A stretch of DNA of 64,000 nt from assembly GCF_041261445.1 (NCBI RefSeq), contig NZ_JBGCCU010000016.1, positions 206,786 through 270,785 on the forward strand, in the 5' to 3' direction. A program made the translations under genes and the position numbers. The stretch is from Catenulispora sp. EB89 (GTDB taxonomy: Bacteria; Actinomycetota; Actinomycetes; Streptomycetales; Catenulisporaceae). The notes below the pieces were generated by a model, which was given only the letters and a program-made list of their open reading frames with translations, searched no databases and was not told the DNA's origin. Below, one piece after another: positions 15,764 through 25,697 of the stretch. Position 1 is the stretch's first letter; the number at the start of each line of letters is the position of its first letter.

Positions 15764-17047
15764 CCCCCGCCCCACCCGAGCCAGCCGCCGGAGCCCGGCC
15801 AGCCGGGCCGACCGCTCGTGGCGGGCCGCCGCGGCGCGGTCCAGTTCCTGCAGCAGCCGTTGTGTGCGGTGCTCCAGGTCCATCTCGTCGAGGATGCGGT
15901 CGATCTCGGCGAGCAGCGAGCCGTGGAGCTGCCAGGCGTAAGGGTGCTGCTGGACGCCGTGCAGCAGCATGTCGGCGACCGTCTCGCGGTGGTCCCAGGC
16001 CGCCGACAGTTCGGCGGCCAGGCGGTTCTCCGCCTGCTCGGCGTTGTCGCTGACCGGTGTGGTCACCAGTACCGCGTAGCTGACCATGGCCGCGCCGACG
16101 TCGGCCAGCAGTTCCTGGAGGGCCTGCGCGGTGTCGGCGGGGAACAGGGGTTCGTCCTCCTTGCGACGTTTGGCCAGGTCGGTCATCGAGCGGGCCAGGA
16201 CCCGGACCACGACCACGCAGATCTCCAGGGTGTCGAGTCCGGTGCGGAGTACCAGGCGGGCGAGCAGGCCTTCGCTGATCCTCGGGTTGAGGCGCAGGCT
16301 GTCCTCGGCCTGGCGGAGGGCGGCGTCGACGTCGGCGACGGCCTGGTCGAGGCGGCGCGCCTCGTACAGGCGGCCCGCCGCGCGCTCCACGGGGACCGGG
16401 CCGTCCAGTTCCTCCCCGAGGCCCAGGAGCAGGTTGCGGGTGCGGCGGGCCAGTCCGACGATCGACTCGGCGGCCGGGTCCACCCAGACCGGCGGGGCCA
16501 GCACGACGTTGAACAGCAGCCCGACGCCGGCCCCGATCAGCGTCTCCAGGACCCGGTCCCACGCCTGGGAGGCCAGCTGGGTCACGCCCAGGACCAGCAT
16601 GGCGCTGATCGCGACCTCGTTGACGAACTCGCCGACCCGGATGAACTGCCCGACCGTGAGCGCGGCCAGGATGATCAGGCCCAGGCTCCACCACGACAGG
16701 CCGACGACGGCGCTGAACCCGACCGCGATCAGCACCCCGGCGACCACCGAGATCACCCGCCGGACACCGGTGGTGAGCGTGGCGTACAGCGTCACCTGCA
16801 CGACGAGCAGCGCGGTCAGCGGAGCCGTCAGCGGAGCGGGCTCGGAGCTGAGACGCACCGCGACGGCGTACGACAGCACCGCGGCGGCGGTCGCGCGGAT
16901 CGTCCACATCACGACCGGGTCTTTGCGGTACTGCAGCAGCGACGCCGCCCGGGCCGGGAACCGCGGCATCTGCTCGAACCCTCCCCTGGCGGCGACGACG
17001 ATGAACGGAAGATGCCCGCCGGGCGGGATCCGAACCGGGACGATCAC
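15722..17047 (-). CDS. FUSC/aromatic acid exporter-family membrane protein
   Basis: 441 aa. Four to six membrane helices occupy residues about 45-190 (for example [18 protein letters not shown] and [17 protein letters not shown]). A cytoplasmic helical bundle follows (about 200-420), ending in an Arg/Ala-rich tail. This is the short form of the aromatic-acid-exporter family. A Pro-Gly-Gly-His turn precedes the first helix. The C-terminal residues overlap the minisatellite, so the exact end may have drifted by repeat slippage. It diverges from the phosphoglucomutase gene; the substrate is unknown. Confidence 0.82.
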   Translation of the reverse strand: MIVPVRIPPGGHLPFIVVAARGGFEQMPRFPARAASLLQYRKDPVVMWTIRATAAAVLSYAVAVRLSSEPAPLTAPLTALLVVQVTLYATLTTGVRRVISVVAGVLIAVGFSAVVGLSWWSLGLIILAALTVGQFIRVGEFVNEVAISAMLVLGVTQLASQAWDRVLETLIGAGVGLLFNVVLAPPVWVDPAAESIVGLARRTRNLLLGLGEELDGPVPVERAAGRLYEARRLDQAVADVDAALRQAEDSLRLNPRISEGLLARLVLRTGLDTLEICVVVVRVLARSMTDLAKRRKEDEPLFPADTAQALQELLADVGAAMVSYAVLVTTPVSDNAEQAENRLAAELSAAWDHRETVADMLLHGVQQHPYAWQLHGSLLAEIDRILDEMDLEHRTQRLLQELDRAAAARHERSARLAGLRRLARVGRGRFGQSARSARREG

Positions 17048-17143
17048 CGAATCGCCCCGCGGACCCCGTCCACGTCCCGCTCATGGAGCAGGCGCGGCGG
17101 CCTCGCCGAGTCAAGACGTCCCGGTTGTGGGCGAATAGATCAC

Positions 17144-17908
17144 ATGGACGATGGCGCTGCATCCCCGACGACCGGTCTGCCGGAGCGGATCCGGGCGTGC
17201 CTGTTCGATCTGGACGGTGTGCTCACCGAGACGGCGACGGTGCACGCCGCAGCGTGGAAGGAGATGTTCGACGCCTTCCTGCGTTCGCGTCCTGGGCCTT
17301 TCGTGCCGTTCGATCCGGTGGCGGACTACGACGCGTATGTCGATGGCAAGACTCGGGCCGATGGGACCAGGTCGTTTCTAGCGTCCCGGCACATCGAGCT
17401 GCCGGATGGCTCCCCCGACGACCCGCCGAGTGCCGAGACGGTCAACGGCTTGGGCAACGCCAAGAACGAGATCGTCCTGCGGCTGCTGGACTCCGACGGC
17501 GTGCACGTCTACGCCGGTTCGGTGCGGTATCTGAAGGCTGTTCAGGCGGCGGGGCTGCATCGGGCGGTGGTGTCCTCCAGCGCCAACTGCGAAAGCGTGC
17601 TCAAGGCCGCGGGGATCGCCGACCTGTTCGAAATTCGTGTCGATGGAGTCACCATCGAAAAGGAGCACCTGCCGGGCAAGCCTGCTCCGGATACCTATCT
17701 CGCCGCAGCGCGGGAGTTGGGCGTGGACCCGGATCAGGCGGCGGTGTTCGAGGACGCCATCGCCGGCGTGCAGGCCGGGCGGGCCGGCACGTTCGGATTC
17801 GTGGTCGGCGTCGACCGGGTCGGACAGGCCGACGCCCTGCGCGCAGCCGGTGCCGACACGGTCGTGACCGACCTGGCCGACCTGCTGGGCAAGGCGGATC
17901 AGTCGTGA
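17144..17908 (+). CDS. Beta-phosphoglucomutase (HAD family)
   Basis: 254 aa. It converts beta-D-glucose 1-phosphate to glucose 6-phosphate. HAD motifs: nucleophile and acid in [12 protein letters not shown] (about 20-31), the Ser/Thr strand in AVVSSSANC, Lys in GKPAPDTY, and the acidic motif [12 protein letters not shown]. The cap with [11 protein letters not shown] and a His-Ile-Glu-Leu region is typical of the actinobacterial form found next to GH65 phosphorylases. ATG 17144 was chosen because it lies about 20 residues before the first motif. The stop overlaps the GH65 start as GTGA, so the pair makes and consumes beta-glucose 1-phosphate in sequence. Confidence 0.92.
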   Translation: MDDGAASPTTGLPERIRACLFDLDGVLTETATVHAAAWKEMFDAFLRSRPGPFVPFDPVADYDAYVDGKTRADGTRSFLASRHIELPDGSPDDPPSAETVNGLGNAKNEIVLRLLDSDGVHVYAGSVRYLKAVQAAGLHRAVVSSSANCESVLKAAGIADLFEIRVDGVTIEKEHLPGKPAPDTYLAAARELGVDPDQAAVFEDAIAGVQAGRAGTFGFVVGVDRVGQADALRAAGADTVVTDLADLLGKADQS

Positions 17909-20259
17909 TTCAGCATCCGTCGTATGCGGTGGAGCCGTGGAGTCTGCGGGAGACGGAGCTGGGCCTGGATGTGCTGGGTCAGAGCGAGTCGGTGTTCGCT
18001 TTGGGTAACGGCCACATCGGGTGGCGGGGCAATCTCGATGAGGGTGAGCCGCACGGCCTGCCCGGGTCGTATCTGAACGGTGTGTACGAGTCCCGTCCGC
18101 TGCCCTATGCCGAAGCCGGATACGGCGACCCTGAAGCGGGTCAGACGGTCATCAACGTGACCAACGGCAAGGTGATCCGGCTGATGGTCGACGATTCGCC
18201 GTTCGACCTGCGCTATGGAAGATGTCTCGGCCATGAGCGGGTTCTGGACTTCCGTACCGGCCTGCTGGAGCGGGAGGTGGAGTGGGAGTCGCCGGCCGGT
18301 AAGCAGGTGAAGGTCCGCTCGACCAGGTTGGTATCGCTGGTACAGCGCTCGGTAGCGGCGATCGCCTACGAGGTGGAAGCCGTCGATTCCGAGCTGTGGG
18401 TGGTGATCCAGTCCGAGCTGGTCGCCAACGAGGAGCTTCCGCGGGCCGAAGACGATCCGCGTGTGGCGGCCGTCTTGGAGGCGCCGTTACGACCCGAGGA
18501 GCACAGCAGCCGCCCGGCCGGGGCCGTGTTGGTGCACCGCACCGCTGTCAGCGGACTGCGGGTCGCCGCTGCCATGGATCACGAGGTGCAGGCGCCGCCG
18601 TCACTCAACGAGACCGTGGAGTGCTTCGAAGACCTGGCCCGCTACACCATCACCGCCACGCTGAAGCCCGGCGAGCGGCTACGGCTGATCAAATACGTCA
18701 CCTACGGCTGGTCCCAGCAGCGCTCCGAGCCTGCGGTCCGCGCCCAAGTGGAGGCCGCGCTGGCGGCCGCGACCCGCACCGGCTGGGACGGCCTGGCCGC
18801 CGAGCAACGGACCTTCCTGGATGATTTCTGGGCCCGCGCCGACGTCGAGGTCGAAGGCGACGCCGAGATCCAGCAGGCAGTGCGGTTCGGGCTGTTCCAC
18901 GTGTTGCAGGCCGGTGTCAGAGCCGAGGGCCGGGCCATCCCGGCGAAGGGGCTGACCGGCACCGGATACGACGGCCATGCCTTCTGGGACACCGAGAGTT
19001 TCGTTCTCCCAGTCCTGACATACACCGTCCCGCACGCCGCCGCCGATGCCCTGCGCTGGCGCTGCGACACCCTGCCGCAGGCGTTGGACCGCGCCGGCCA
19101 GCTGGGATTGAAAGGTGCTGCGTTTCCCTGGCGCACCATCACCGGGGCCGAATGCTCCGGCTACTGGCCGGCCGGCACCGCCGCCTTCCACGTCGGCGCC
19201 GACATCGCCGATGCGGTGATCCGCTACATCGCCGCCACCGGCGATGTCGAGTTCGAGAAGACCACCGGCCTGGAGCTGCTGGTCCAAACGGCCCGGCTGT
19301 GGCGGTCGCTCGGCCATCACGACCCGCAGGGCCGGTTCCGCATCGACGGCGTCACCGGACCCGATGAGTATTCCGCGATCGCCGACAACAACGTCTACAC
19401 AAACCTGATGGCGCAACACAATCTGTCCTGCGCCGCCATGGTCGCCGAACGCTACCCGGACAAGGCCCTGGAACACGGCGTCAACGCTGAGGAAGCGGCC
19501 TCCTGGCGGGACGCGGCCGCAGCCATGTACGTGCCCTACGACGACGTACTCGGCGTCCATCCCCAGGCCGACGGCTTCACCACCCACGAATACTGGGACT
19601 TCGCCGGCACCACCCCGGAGCAGTATCCGCTGCTGCTGCACTTCCCCTACTTCGACCTGTACCGCAAACAAGTCGTCAAACAGGCCGACCTAGTTCTGGC
19701 TATGCATCGACGCCCGGCGGCCTTCACCGACGAGCAGAAAGCCCGCAACTTCGACTACTACGAAGCCCTCACTGTGCGGGACTCCTCACTGTCGGCCTGC
19801 ACTCAGGCGGTGTTGGCCGCCGAGGTCGGGCACCTCCAGCTGGCCGCCGACTACCTGGCCGAAGCCGCCCTGATGGACCTGGACGACCTGGAGCACAACA
19901 CCCGCGACGGACTGCACGTCGCCTCCCTGGCCGGAACCTGGATCGCGCTGGTCGCCGGACTCGCCGGGATGCGCGAACACCAAGACACCCTCTGCTTCAA
20001 ACCACGACTCCCCGCAGGCATCACCCGACTCGCCGTCAACCTGTGCGTGCGTGAGAGCAGGCTCCGCATCGAAGTCACCGCCAAGACCATCACGTACCGA
20101 CTCCTCGACGGCCCCACCCTGCACCTGCTGCACCACGACCAACCCATCGACGTCGCCGCCGACGCCCCGGTCACCCGGCAGATCACCCGGATACCGCCCA
20201 CCACCCCGCCGCACCAACCCCCCGGCCGCGAACCGCTCCGCAGGGAGCCGCCGACATGA
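17905..20259 (+). CDS. GH65 disaccharide phosphorylase (trehalose/maltose/kojibiose type)
   Basis: 784 aa, the normal length for the family. GH65 enzymes split an alpha-glucobiose with phosphate to glucose plus beta-glucose 1-phosphate. The N-terminal beta-sandwich ([18 protein letters not shown]) is followed by the (alpha/alpha)6 barrel, with [24 protein letters not shown] near GAECSG, and the general-acid region [18 protein letters not shown] (catalytic Glu). The C-terminal jelly-roll ends in a Pro/Arg-rich tail. Specificity among trehalose, maltose, kojibiose and nigerose cannot be settled by eye. The otsA-otsB genes downstream make trehalose the likeliest natural substrate. Confidence 0.92.
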   Translation: MIQHPSYAVEPWSLRETELGLDVLGQSESVFALGNGHIGWRGNLDEGEPHGLPGSYLNGVYESRPLPYAEAGYGDPEAGQTVINVTNGKVIRLMVDDSPFDLRYGRCLGHERVLDFRTGLLEREVEWESPAGKQVKVRSTRLVSLVQRSVAAIAYEVEAVDSELWVVIQSELVANEELPRAEDDPRVAAVLEAPLRPEEHSSRPAGAVLVHRTAVSGLRVAAAMDHEVQAPPSLNETVECFEDLARYTITATLKPGERLRLIKYVTYGWSQQRSEPAVRAQVEAALAAATRTGWDGLAAEQRTFLDDFWARADVEVEGDAEIQQAVRFGLFHVLQAGVRAEGRAIPAKGLTGTGYDGHAFWDTESFVLPVLTYTVPHAAADALRWRCDTLPQALDRAGQLGLKGAAFPWRTITGAECSGYWPAGTAAFHVGADIADAVIRYIAATGDVEFEKTTGLELLVQTARLWRSLGHHDPQGRFRIDGVTGPDEYSAIADNNVYTNLMAQHNLSCAAMVAERYPDKALEHGVNAEEAASWRDAAAAMYVPYDDVLGVHPQADGFTTHEYWDFAGTTPEQYPLLLHFPYFDLYRKQVVKQADLVLAMHRRPAAFTDEQKARNFDYYEALTVRDSSLSACTQAVLAAEVGHLQLAADYLAEAALMDLDDLEHNTRDGLHVASLAGTWIALVAGLAGMREHQDTLCFKPRLPAGITRLAVNLCVRESRLRIEVTAKTITYRLLDGPTLHLLHHDQPIDVAADAPVTRQITRIPPTTPPHQPPGREPLRREPPT

Positions 20260-21821
20260 CCGGAGCGGCCACCGAACGGCCGAATCCGCACCAGCCGCAG
20301 GCCGCGAACCCGGATGCTGCGGATGCGCGCCGCACGGCGGTTGCAGAGAATCGCCCTGTGGGAGCCACGACGGGGCGCGACGCGGATTTCCTGGTGGTCG
20401 CCAACCGGCTGCCGGTGGATCTGGAGCAGCTGGAGGACGGGACCGAGCGGTGGCGTCCGAGCCCCGGCGGTCTGGTCAGCGCGTTGGAGCCGTTTCTGCG
20501 CCGCCGTAACGGCGCCTGGATCGGCTGGTCCGGACGGGCCGATCTGGACGTGGCCTCGTTCGACGACGACGGCCTGCTGATGCACCCGGTGCGGCTGTCC
20601 TCCGACGAGGTCCGGGACTACTACGAAGGCTTCTCCAACGCCACGCTGTGGCCGCTGTACCACGACGTCATCGTCCCGCCGGTGTTCGAGCGGTCCTGGT
20701 GGGACAGCTACGTCACGGTCAACCAGCGCTTCGCCGACGCCGCCGCGGCAGCGGCGGCTAAGGGCGCGACCGTGTGGGTGCAGGACTACCAGCTCCAGCT
20801 CGTCCCGGCGATGCTGCGCGAAAAACGCCCCGACCTGAGCATCGGTTTCTTCCTGCACATCCCGTTTCCCCCGGTCGAGCTGTTCAGGCAGCTCCCGTGG
20901 CGGACCGAGATCGTGCGCGGCCTGTTGGGAGCCGACGTCGTCGGGTTCCAGATGCCCGGAGGCGCCCAGAACTTCCTGTGGCTGACGCGCCAACTGCTCG
21001 GTCTGGAACCGACGAGAGCGGCCGTCCGGGTCCGCAGTCGCCCCGGGTCGGTGCCGTTCGACGGCCGGCAGGTGCGCGTCGGCGCGTTCCCCATCTCCAT
21101 CGACGCCGCAGGCTTCAACAAGCTGTCACGAAAGGCCCAGACCGCCGAACGCGCCCGGAGACTGCGCTCGGACATGGGGGATCCCCGCCGCCTACTGCTG
21201 GGAGTGGACCGGCTGGACTACACCAAGGGCATCGACATACGAGTGCGAGCCCTGCGCGAACTGCTCGTCTCCGGACGCGTGGACCCGGAGTCCGTGGCCA
21301 TGATCCAGGTCGCCACGCCGAGCCGTGAGCGCGTCGGGCAATACAAGGCGATGCGGCGCAGCATCGAGGAACAGGTCGGGCGACTCAACGGCGAGTTCGG
21401 GCGGGTCGGACGGCCCATCGTGCACTACCTGCACCAGCCGATGGACCGGGACGAGCTCGTCGCGCTCTACTGCGCAGCCGACATCATGGTGGTCACGCCG
21501 CTCCGCGACGGGATGAACCTGGTCTGCAAGGAGTACGTCGCCAGCCGCCACGACCTCGACGGAGTGCTGGTGCTCTCCGAGTTCGCCGGCGCGGCGGCCG
21601 AACTGACCGAGGCCTTGCTGGTCAACCCGCACGACCTCGACGGCGTCGCGCATGCGCTGGAACGAGCGGTGACCATGGACCCGTTAGAGGAACGGACGAG
21701 GATGCGGACCCTGCACCGGCAGGTGATGACCCACGACGTGGGCCGGTGGGCACGGTCCTTCCTCGACTTCCTGGACCCCGACGCGGCCACGACCGCCGGT
21801 GGGGAAGCAGGGCCCCAGTGA
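20256..21821 (+). CDS. otsA: Trehalose-6-phosphate synthase (GT20)
   Basis: 521 aa. It joins UDP- or ADP/GDP-glucose to glucose 6-phosphate to give trehalose 6-phosphate. Motifs: VVANRLPVD then SPGGLVSAL (phosphate-binding region), [40 protein letters not shown] and the end motif [12 protein letters not shown] roughly 40-residue polar, Ala/Asn-rich N-terminal extension precedes the catalytic domain. The ATG overlaps the GH65 stop (ATGA), so synthesis is coupled to the phosphorylase genes. Confidence 0.96.
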   Translation: MTGAATERPNPHQPQAANPDAADARRTAVAENRPVGATTGRDADFLVVANRLPVDLEQLEDGTERWRPSPGGLVSALEPFLRRRNGAWIGWSGRADLDVASFDDDGLLMHPVRLSSDEVRDYYEGFSNATLWPLYHDVIVPPVFERSWWDSYVTVNQRFADAAAAAAAKGATVWVQDYQLQLVPAMLREKRPDLSIGFFLHIPFPPVELFRQLPWRTEIVRGLLGADVVGFQMPGGAQNFLWLTRQLLGLEPTRAAVRVRSRPGSVPFDGRQVRVGAFPISIDAAGFNKLSRKAQTAERARRLRSDMGDPRRLLLGVDRLDYTKGIDIRVRALRELLVSGRVDPESVAMIQVATPSRERVGQYKAMRRSIEEQVGRLNGEFGRVGRPIVHYLHQPMDRDELVALYCAADIMVVTPLRDGMNLVCKEYVASRHDLDGVLVLSEFAGAAAELTEALLVNPHDLDGVAHALERAVTMDPLEERTRMRTLHRQVMTHDVGRWARSFLDFLDPDAATTAGGEAGPQ

Positions 21822-22603
21822 CCGCCGCCGAGTCGCTGCCGCCGGAGCTGCGGCAGGCCATCGCCGGCCTCGCCCGCACACCCCGGCTGCTCGTGGTCTG
21901 CGACTACGACGGAACGCTCTCGCCGATCGTCGCCGATCCGGCGAAGGCAGTGCCGCGTCCGGAGTCGGTGCGGGCCCTGCGAGCGCTGGCCGACCTGGCC
22001 GACACCACCGCAGGCGTCATCTCCGGCCGAGCGCTGCGTGACCTGGCGGCGTTGTCTGGACTACCGGCCGAGGTACACCTGATCGGCAGCCACGGCGCGG
22101 AGTTCGACGCGGGATTCGCCCACGCGCTGGACGACGAGACGCAGGCGCTGCGACAGCGACTGCAAGCCGAGCTGGAACGCCTCGTCGGCCGGAGCCCCGG
22201 TGTGCTGTTGGAGCTGAAGCCGGCCAGCATCGCCGTACACGTACGCCGGGCCGAGCCGACGATCGGCGCCTCCGTCCTGGAAGCAGTCCGCACCGGCCCG
22301 GCACAGTGGGACGGCGTGCAGGTGACCGAGGGCAAAGCCGTGATCGAGCTGGCCGTCGTCGAGACCGACAAAGGCGAAGCCCTGGACATGCTGCGCCGCC
22401 AGGCCGACGCCACCGCCGCACTGTTCGTCGGCGACGACGTCACCGACGAAAAAGCCTTCGCGCGCCTCACCGGACCGGACGTCGGCGTGAAGGTCGGCCA
22501 CGGCGAAACCCTGGCCGAATACTCCATACCGGACACCGAAGACGTCGCGGTGATGCTGGACTACCTCCTGGCAGAACGACGCGCGAGCCGCTTGTCAGGC
22601 TGA
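21818..22603 (+). CDS. otsB: Trehalose-6-phosphate phosphatase
   Basis: 261 aa from GTG 21818, in a GTGA overlap with otsA. The HAD-type phosphatase has nucleophile motif [11 protein letters not shown] (about 28-38), [19 protein letters not shown] and the acidic motif [12 protein letters not shown]. It releases trehalose from trehalose 6-phosphate. An earlier in-frame codon at 21746 would lie deep inside otsA and is not needed. The last 9 bases overlap the end of galU on the other strand. Confidence 0.95.
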   Translation: MTAAESLPPELRQAIAGLARTPRLLVVCDYDGTLSPIVADPAKAVPRPESVRALRALADLADTTAGVISGRALRDLAALSGLPAEVHLIGSHGAEFDAGFAHALDDETQALRQRLQAELERLVGRSPGVLLELKPASIAVHVRRAEPTIGASVLEAVRTGPAQWDGVQVTEGKAVIELAVVETDKGEALDMLRRQADATAALFVGDDVTDEKAFARLTGPDVGVKVGHGETLAEYSIPDTEDVAVMLDYLLAERRASRLSG

Positions 22604-23497
22604 CGGATCCTCGCCGGCGGCCAGCGACCGTAGGATCGGCCCGTACTTCGGATCGGCCAGCGCGTGCGCGAACTGCGCCACCAGATAGTCCGCCGGATTC
22701 CCGGTGTCGTACCAGCGCCCTGCGATGACCTGCCCGTACACGGCGCGGGTCGCGGCGTAGGCGTTGATCGCGTCGGTGAGGTACACCTCGCCGGTGCGCC
22801 GCTTCTCCCACTGCGCGGTGGCCTCGTACAGCTCCTCCACGATCCCGGGGGTGACGACATAGCCGCCGATCGCGGCGAAGTCGCTTGGCGCGTCCGCCGG
22901 CTTGGGCTTCTCCAGCAGGCCCGAGATCCGCAGCAAGCCGTTGCCCAGGTCCTCGTGGACGATCGGGACGCCGTAGCGCTCGGACTGCGACCGGTCCATC
23001 GGCATCAGCGCCAGCATCGGGCAGCCGGTCGCCTCGTAGGCGGCGATGAGCTGCTGCGCACGCGGGACCTCGGCCACGAACACGTCGTCGGGCCACAGCA
23101 CGAGCATCGGCTCGTCGTCGCCCAGACCGCGCGCGGCGTTCAGCACCGGGGTGCCGTTGCCGTAGGGGCCGTGCTGGTCCTGATAGGTGATGTGGCCCTC
23201 GCGGGCCAGCTCGGCGACGTCCTCGACGGCCTGGGCGTAGGCGTCCTTGCCCGCGGCCTGGAGCTGTTCGACCAGCGCCGGGTTCGGGCGGAAATGGTCC
23301 TGGATCAGCGATTTGCCGCCGGAGACCACGATGGTGATGTCGGTGATCCCGGACGCCACCAGCTCGCGCACCGTGTGCTCAATCACCGGCCGGTCGCCGA
23401 CCGGCAGCATCTCCTTCGGGATCGCCTTGGTCAACGGCAGCATCCGGGAACCGATCCCGGCCGCCGGGATCACCGCCCTGCGGATCGTCACAGCCAC
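22595..23497 (-). CDS. galU: UTP-glucose-1-phosphate uridylyltransferase
   Basis: 300 aa. It makes UDP-glucose from UTP and glucose 1-phosphate. The N-terminal signature AVIPAAGIGSRMLPLTKAIPKEMLPV is clear (Gly-rich loop about 10-15), followed by VSGGKSLIQDHF, the UDP-binding QHGPYGNGTPVL region (related to the canonical Q(x)PxGLGHAV), and EKPKP. GTG 23497, with gaagga upstream, is preferred; a second GTG two codons later is possible. UDP-glucose feeds both OtsA and the neighbouring polysaccharide locus. The gene is convergent with otsB and divergent from the deacetylase. Confidence 0.95.
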   Translation of the reverse strand: MAVTIRRAVIPAAGIGSRMLPLTKAIPKEMLPVGDRPVIEHTVRELVASGITDITIVVSGGKSLIQDHFRPNPALVEQLQAAGKDAYAQAVEDVAELAREGHITYQDQHGPYGNGTPVLNAARGLGDDEPMLVLWPDDVFVAEVPRAQQLIAAYEATGCPMLALMPMDRSQSERYGVPIVHEDLGNGLLRISGLLEKPKPADAPSDFAAIGGYVVTPGIVEELYEATAQWEKRRTGEVYLTDAINAYAATRAVYGQVIAGRWYDTGNPADYLVAQFAHALADPKYGPILRSLAAGEDPSA

Positions 23498-23645
23498 GCC
23501 GAGGTCCTTCGGATCGGGTCGGAGCCCGCCGGTGGCCCGGCAGGACACATCGGACGCTACCAACGCCCCGCCCGGCAGCCGGGAGCGACACGCGTGGGAG
23601 CCAATTCCTTGGGAACACCGGAACTTCGCAGTGTCGGCATCTCCC

Positions 23646-23755
23646 TGTCAATTGTCATTCAAGACCCTGACAATTGTCAGGACCGCCTTCCGTCATTCCG
23701 CGCCCCGGCCGACCTCGGCGGTCGGCGTGGCCGGCATGACAACGGAATGATTCCG
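23646..23755. promoter_or_regulatory. Palindromic elements upstream of galU and deacetylase
   Basis: In the 396-base divergent gap (23498-23893), CCTGACAATTGTCAGG (23666-23681) is a perfect 16-bp palindrome; a partial copy TGTCAATTGTCA (23646-23657) lies 22 bases before it, in phase. A third palindrome CGGAAT-G-ATTCCG is at 23743-23755. The first pair resembles operators of MarR/TetR-size dimers. The rest of the gap shows no gene and a local drop in G+C, as expected for promoters. Confidence 0.6.
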
Positions 23756-23893
23756 TGCGAAACACCCAGGTCGGGACGGTCCGGGCCGAGGTTGCAGCAA
23801 GACTGTGACCCTTCGCGCCGAGAGGTGCCCCGCCGGGGCATATGCTGCACTGGTCGCCCGGCCGTCTCGACTTGCATTGGTGTCGGATCCTCA

Positions 23894-24655
23894 ATGACCG
23901 CAGCGCTCTCCCACGACCCGGTGGCGGCAGGTCGGCGCATGCCGCACCTGCCGTTGATCATGATGTACCACTCGGTGGGCGTCCGCCCGCACGACCCGAA
24001 CAACCTGGCCGTGACGCCGGAGCGGTTCGAGGAGCAGATGGCGGCGCTGAAGCACCGCGGGCTGCGCGGCGTGTCCGTCGCCGAACTGCAGGCCGCCCGG
24101 GCGGCCGGGTCGGCGCGCGGCCTGATCGGCCTCACCTTCGACGACGGCTACACCGACGTCGTGGAGAACGCGCTGCCCATCCTGCAGCGCTTCGGCTTCT
24201 CCGGGACGTTCTACGTCCTGGCCGGCCGGATCGGCGGGGCGAACGAGTGGGACGAGGGCACCCCGTGGCCGCTGGTCGACGAGACGGGGATCCGGCGTTG
24301 GGCTGACGCCGGGTTCGAAGTCGGGTCGCACGGCTCGATGCACGTGGCGCTGGCCGACGCGGGTCCGGACGTGCTGCGCACGGAGGTCGCGGAGAGCCGC
24401 GAGAAGCTGTCCGCCATCGTCGGGAAGCCGGTCGGCGGCTACTGCTACGCCTACGGCTCGATGGACGCCGCGGCCCGCTCGGCGGTCGCCGCGGCGGGGT
24501 ACGAGCACGCGACCGCCGTGATCTCCAGGGAGTCGCTGGGACCGCTCGCGCTGCCCCGGATCTGGATCGGCCAAGTGCACACGTCCAAACATATTCTTAA
24601 AATGCTCTACACCTACCGCCTTCATCGCCGTATTTCCGGGCGGCATGCCCTATGA
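23894..24655 (+). CDS. Polysaccharide deacetylase (NodB family, CE4)
   Basis: 253 aa. CE4 enzymes remove N- or O-acetyl groups from sugar polymers using a metal held by Asp and two His. Motif 1 is LTFDDGYTD (base Asp and metal Asp); motif 2 is SHGSMH (His-x3-His). The MMYHSVG N-terminal block is typical of the family's exported or membrane-associated forms, but there is no signal peptide; it may act on a lipid-linked precursor inside the cell (inference). It stands alone, 199 bases before the polysaccharide operon, in the same direction. Confidence 0.9.
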   Translation: MTAALSHDPVAAGRRMPHLPLIMMYHSVGVRPHDPNNLAVTPERFEEQMAALKHRGLRGVSVAELQAARAAGSARGLIGLTFDDGYTDVVENALPILQRFGFSGTFYVLAGRIGGANEWDEGTPWPLVDETGIRRWADAGFEVGSHGSMHVALADAGPDVLRTEVAESREKLSAIVGKPVGGYCYAYGSMDAAARSAVAAAGYEHATAVISRESLGPLALPRIWIGQVHTSKHILKMLYTYRLHRRISGRHAL

Positions 24656-24854
24656 TTTCGAGGCCGCACGCCACCGACGGCACGGCGCCCCGGACAAGTT
24701 CGACTGACCGTGATCCGGCTCGAAGCTCTTGTCATCCGGTGCCCCCTGAGTACTCGCACCACGCGTAGCCCGCTGTATACCTTCCGCCACAAGCCGATTT
24801 CGGCTACAGAGGTCGAAGGCACCGCCGTCAGACCTTTCCCTTGGGGGGACACGA
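24656..24854 (+). promoter_or_regulatory. Leader region of the polysaccharide operon
   Basis: 199 bases without a gene. AGCCGA-TT-TCGGCT (24792-24805) forms a small perfect hairpin about 50 bases before the first glycosyltransferase start. A G-rich ribosome site (ttgggggga) lies at 24841-24849. The region presumably holds the promoter of the 9-kb operon; I cannot fix the -35/-10 boxes. Confidence 0.4.
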
Positions 24855-25697
24855 ATGCGATCGCTGTCGGTTGTGATACCGGCTTACAACGAAGCCGAGA
24901 ACATCGAAGATGTAATAGCTTCGATACCGGTTTCGCAGTTGGCTGACCTCGGCTGGTCCACGGAGATCGTAGTGGTCGACAACAACTGCAGCGACGGGAC
25001 CGGGGACCTGGCGCGGGCCTGCGGCGCCGAGGTCGTGTTCCAGCCGGAGAAGGGCTACGGCAACGCCTACAAGGCCGGCTTCGCCGCCGCCAGGGGCGAG
25101 GTGATCGCCTCCGGCGACGCCGACCGGACCTACCCGTTCGACCACCTGCCGGAGCTGCTCGCCGAACTGGAGAGCTCCGGCGCGGACTTCCTGACCACCG
25201 ACCGCCTGCACTCGGCCAACCGGGGTGCCATGAAGCACTCCCACTTCTGGGCCAACCACGTCCTGAGCTTCGTCTCCCGGCTCATCTTCCGGCACGGCAT
25301 CCGCGACTCGCAGTCCGGCATGTGGATCTTCCACCGGCACGTCTGGGCCGGCGTCGACGTCCGCTCCCCGGGCATGGCCTTCTCCCAGGAGATCAAGAAC
25401 GCGGCGGTCCTCGCGGGCTATAAGGTGACCGAAACGCACATCGAGTACCGGGTCCGCGGCGGCGACGTGAAGCTCAACTCGGTCCGCGACGGCCTGCGCA
25501 ACCTGGTCCACCTGATCGGCCACCGGATCCGCCACGACGGCCCGGCCTCCGATGGGTCCTACCAGGACCAGGACGTCCCCGCCCGAGCCCGGGCCAAGAG
25601 CGCCGTCCGGCTCCCGGCGATGCGTTCGGCGACCGTGTCAGATGGAGAAGGGGCAACACCGGGATGCCAGACGACGGGCAGCGGCACAGCCGCCTGA
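24855..25697 (+). CDS. Family 2 glycosyltransferase (polyprenyl-phosphate glycosyltransferase-like)
   Basis: 280 aa. GT-A fold: SVVIPAYNEAENIEDVIASI at the start, then VVVDNNCSDGTGDLA (nucleotide-binding Asp), and a DADRTYPFDHLP region with the metal-binding Asp motif. It resembles dolichyl-phosphate-mannose-synthase-type enzymes that load a sugar onto a lipid carrier, but lacks C-terminal membrane helices. The last about 50 residues are Arg/Ala/Ser-rich and overlap the next gene by 34 bases. First gene of the operon. Confidence 0.9.
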   Translation: MRSLSVVIPAYNEAENIEDVIASIPVSQLADLGWSTEIVVVDNNCSDGTGDLARACGAEVVFQPEKGYGNAYKAGFAAARGEVIASGDADRTYPFDHLPELLAELESSGADFLTTDRLHSANRGAMKHSHFWANHVLSFVSRLIFRHGIRDSQSGMWIFHRHVWAGVDVRSPGMAFSQEIKNAAVLAGYKVTETHIEYRVRGGDVKLNSVRDGLRNLVHLIGHRIRHDGPASDGSYQDQDVPARARAKSAVRLPAMRSATVSDGEGATPGCQTTGSGTAA

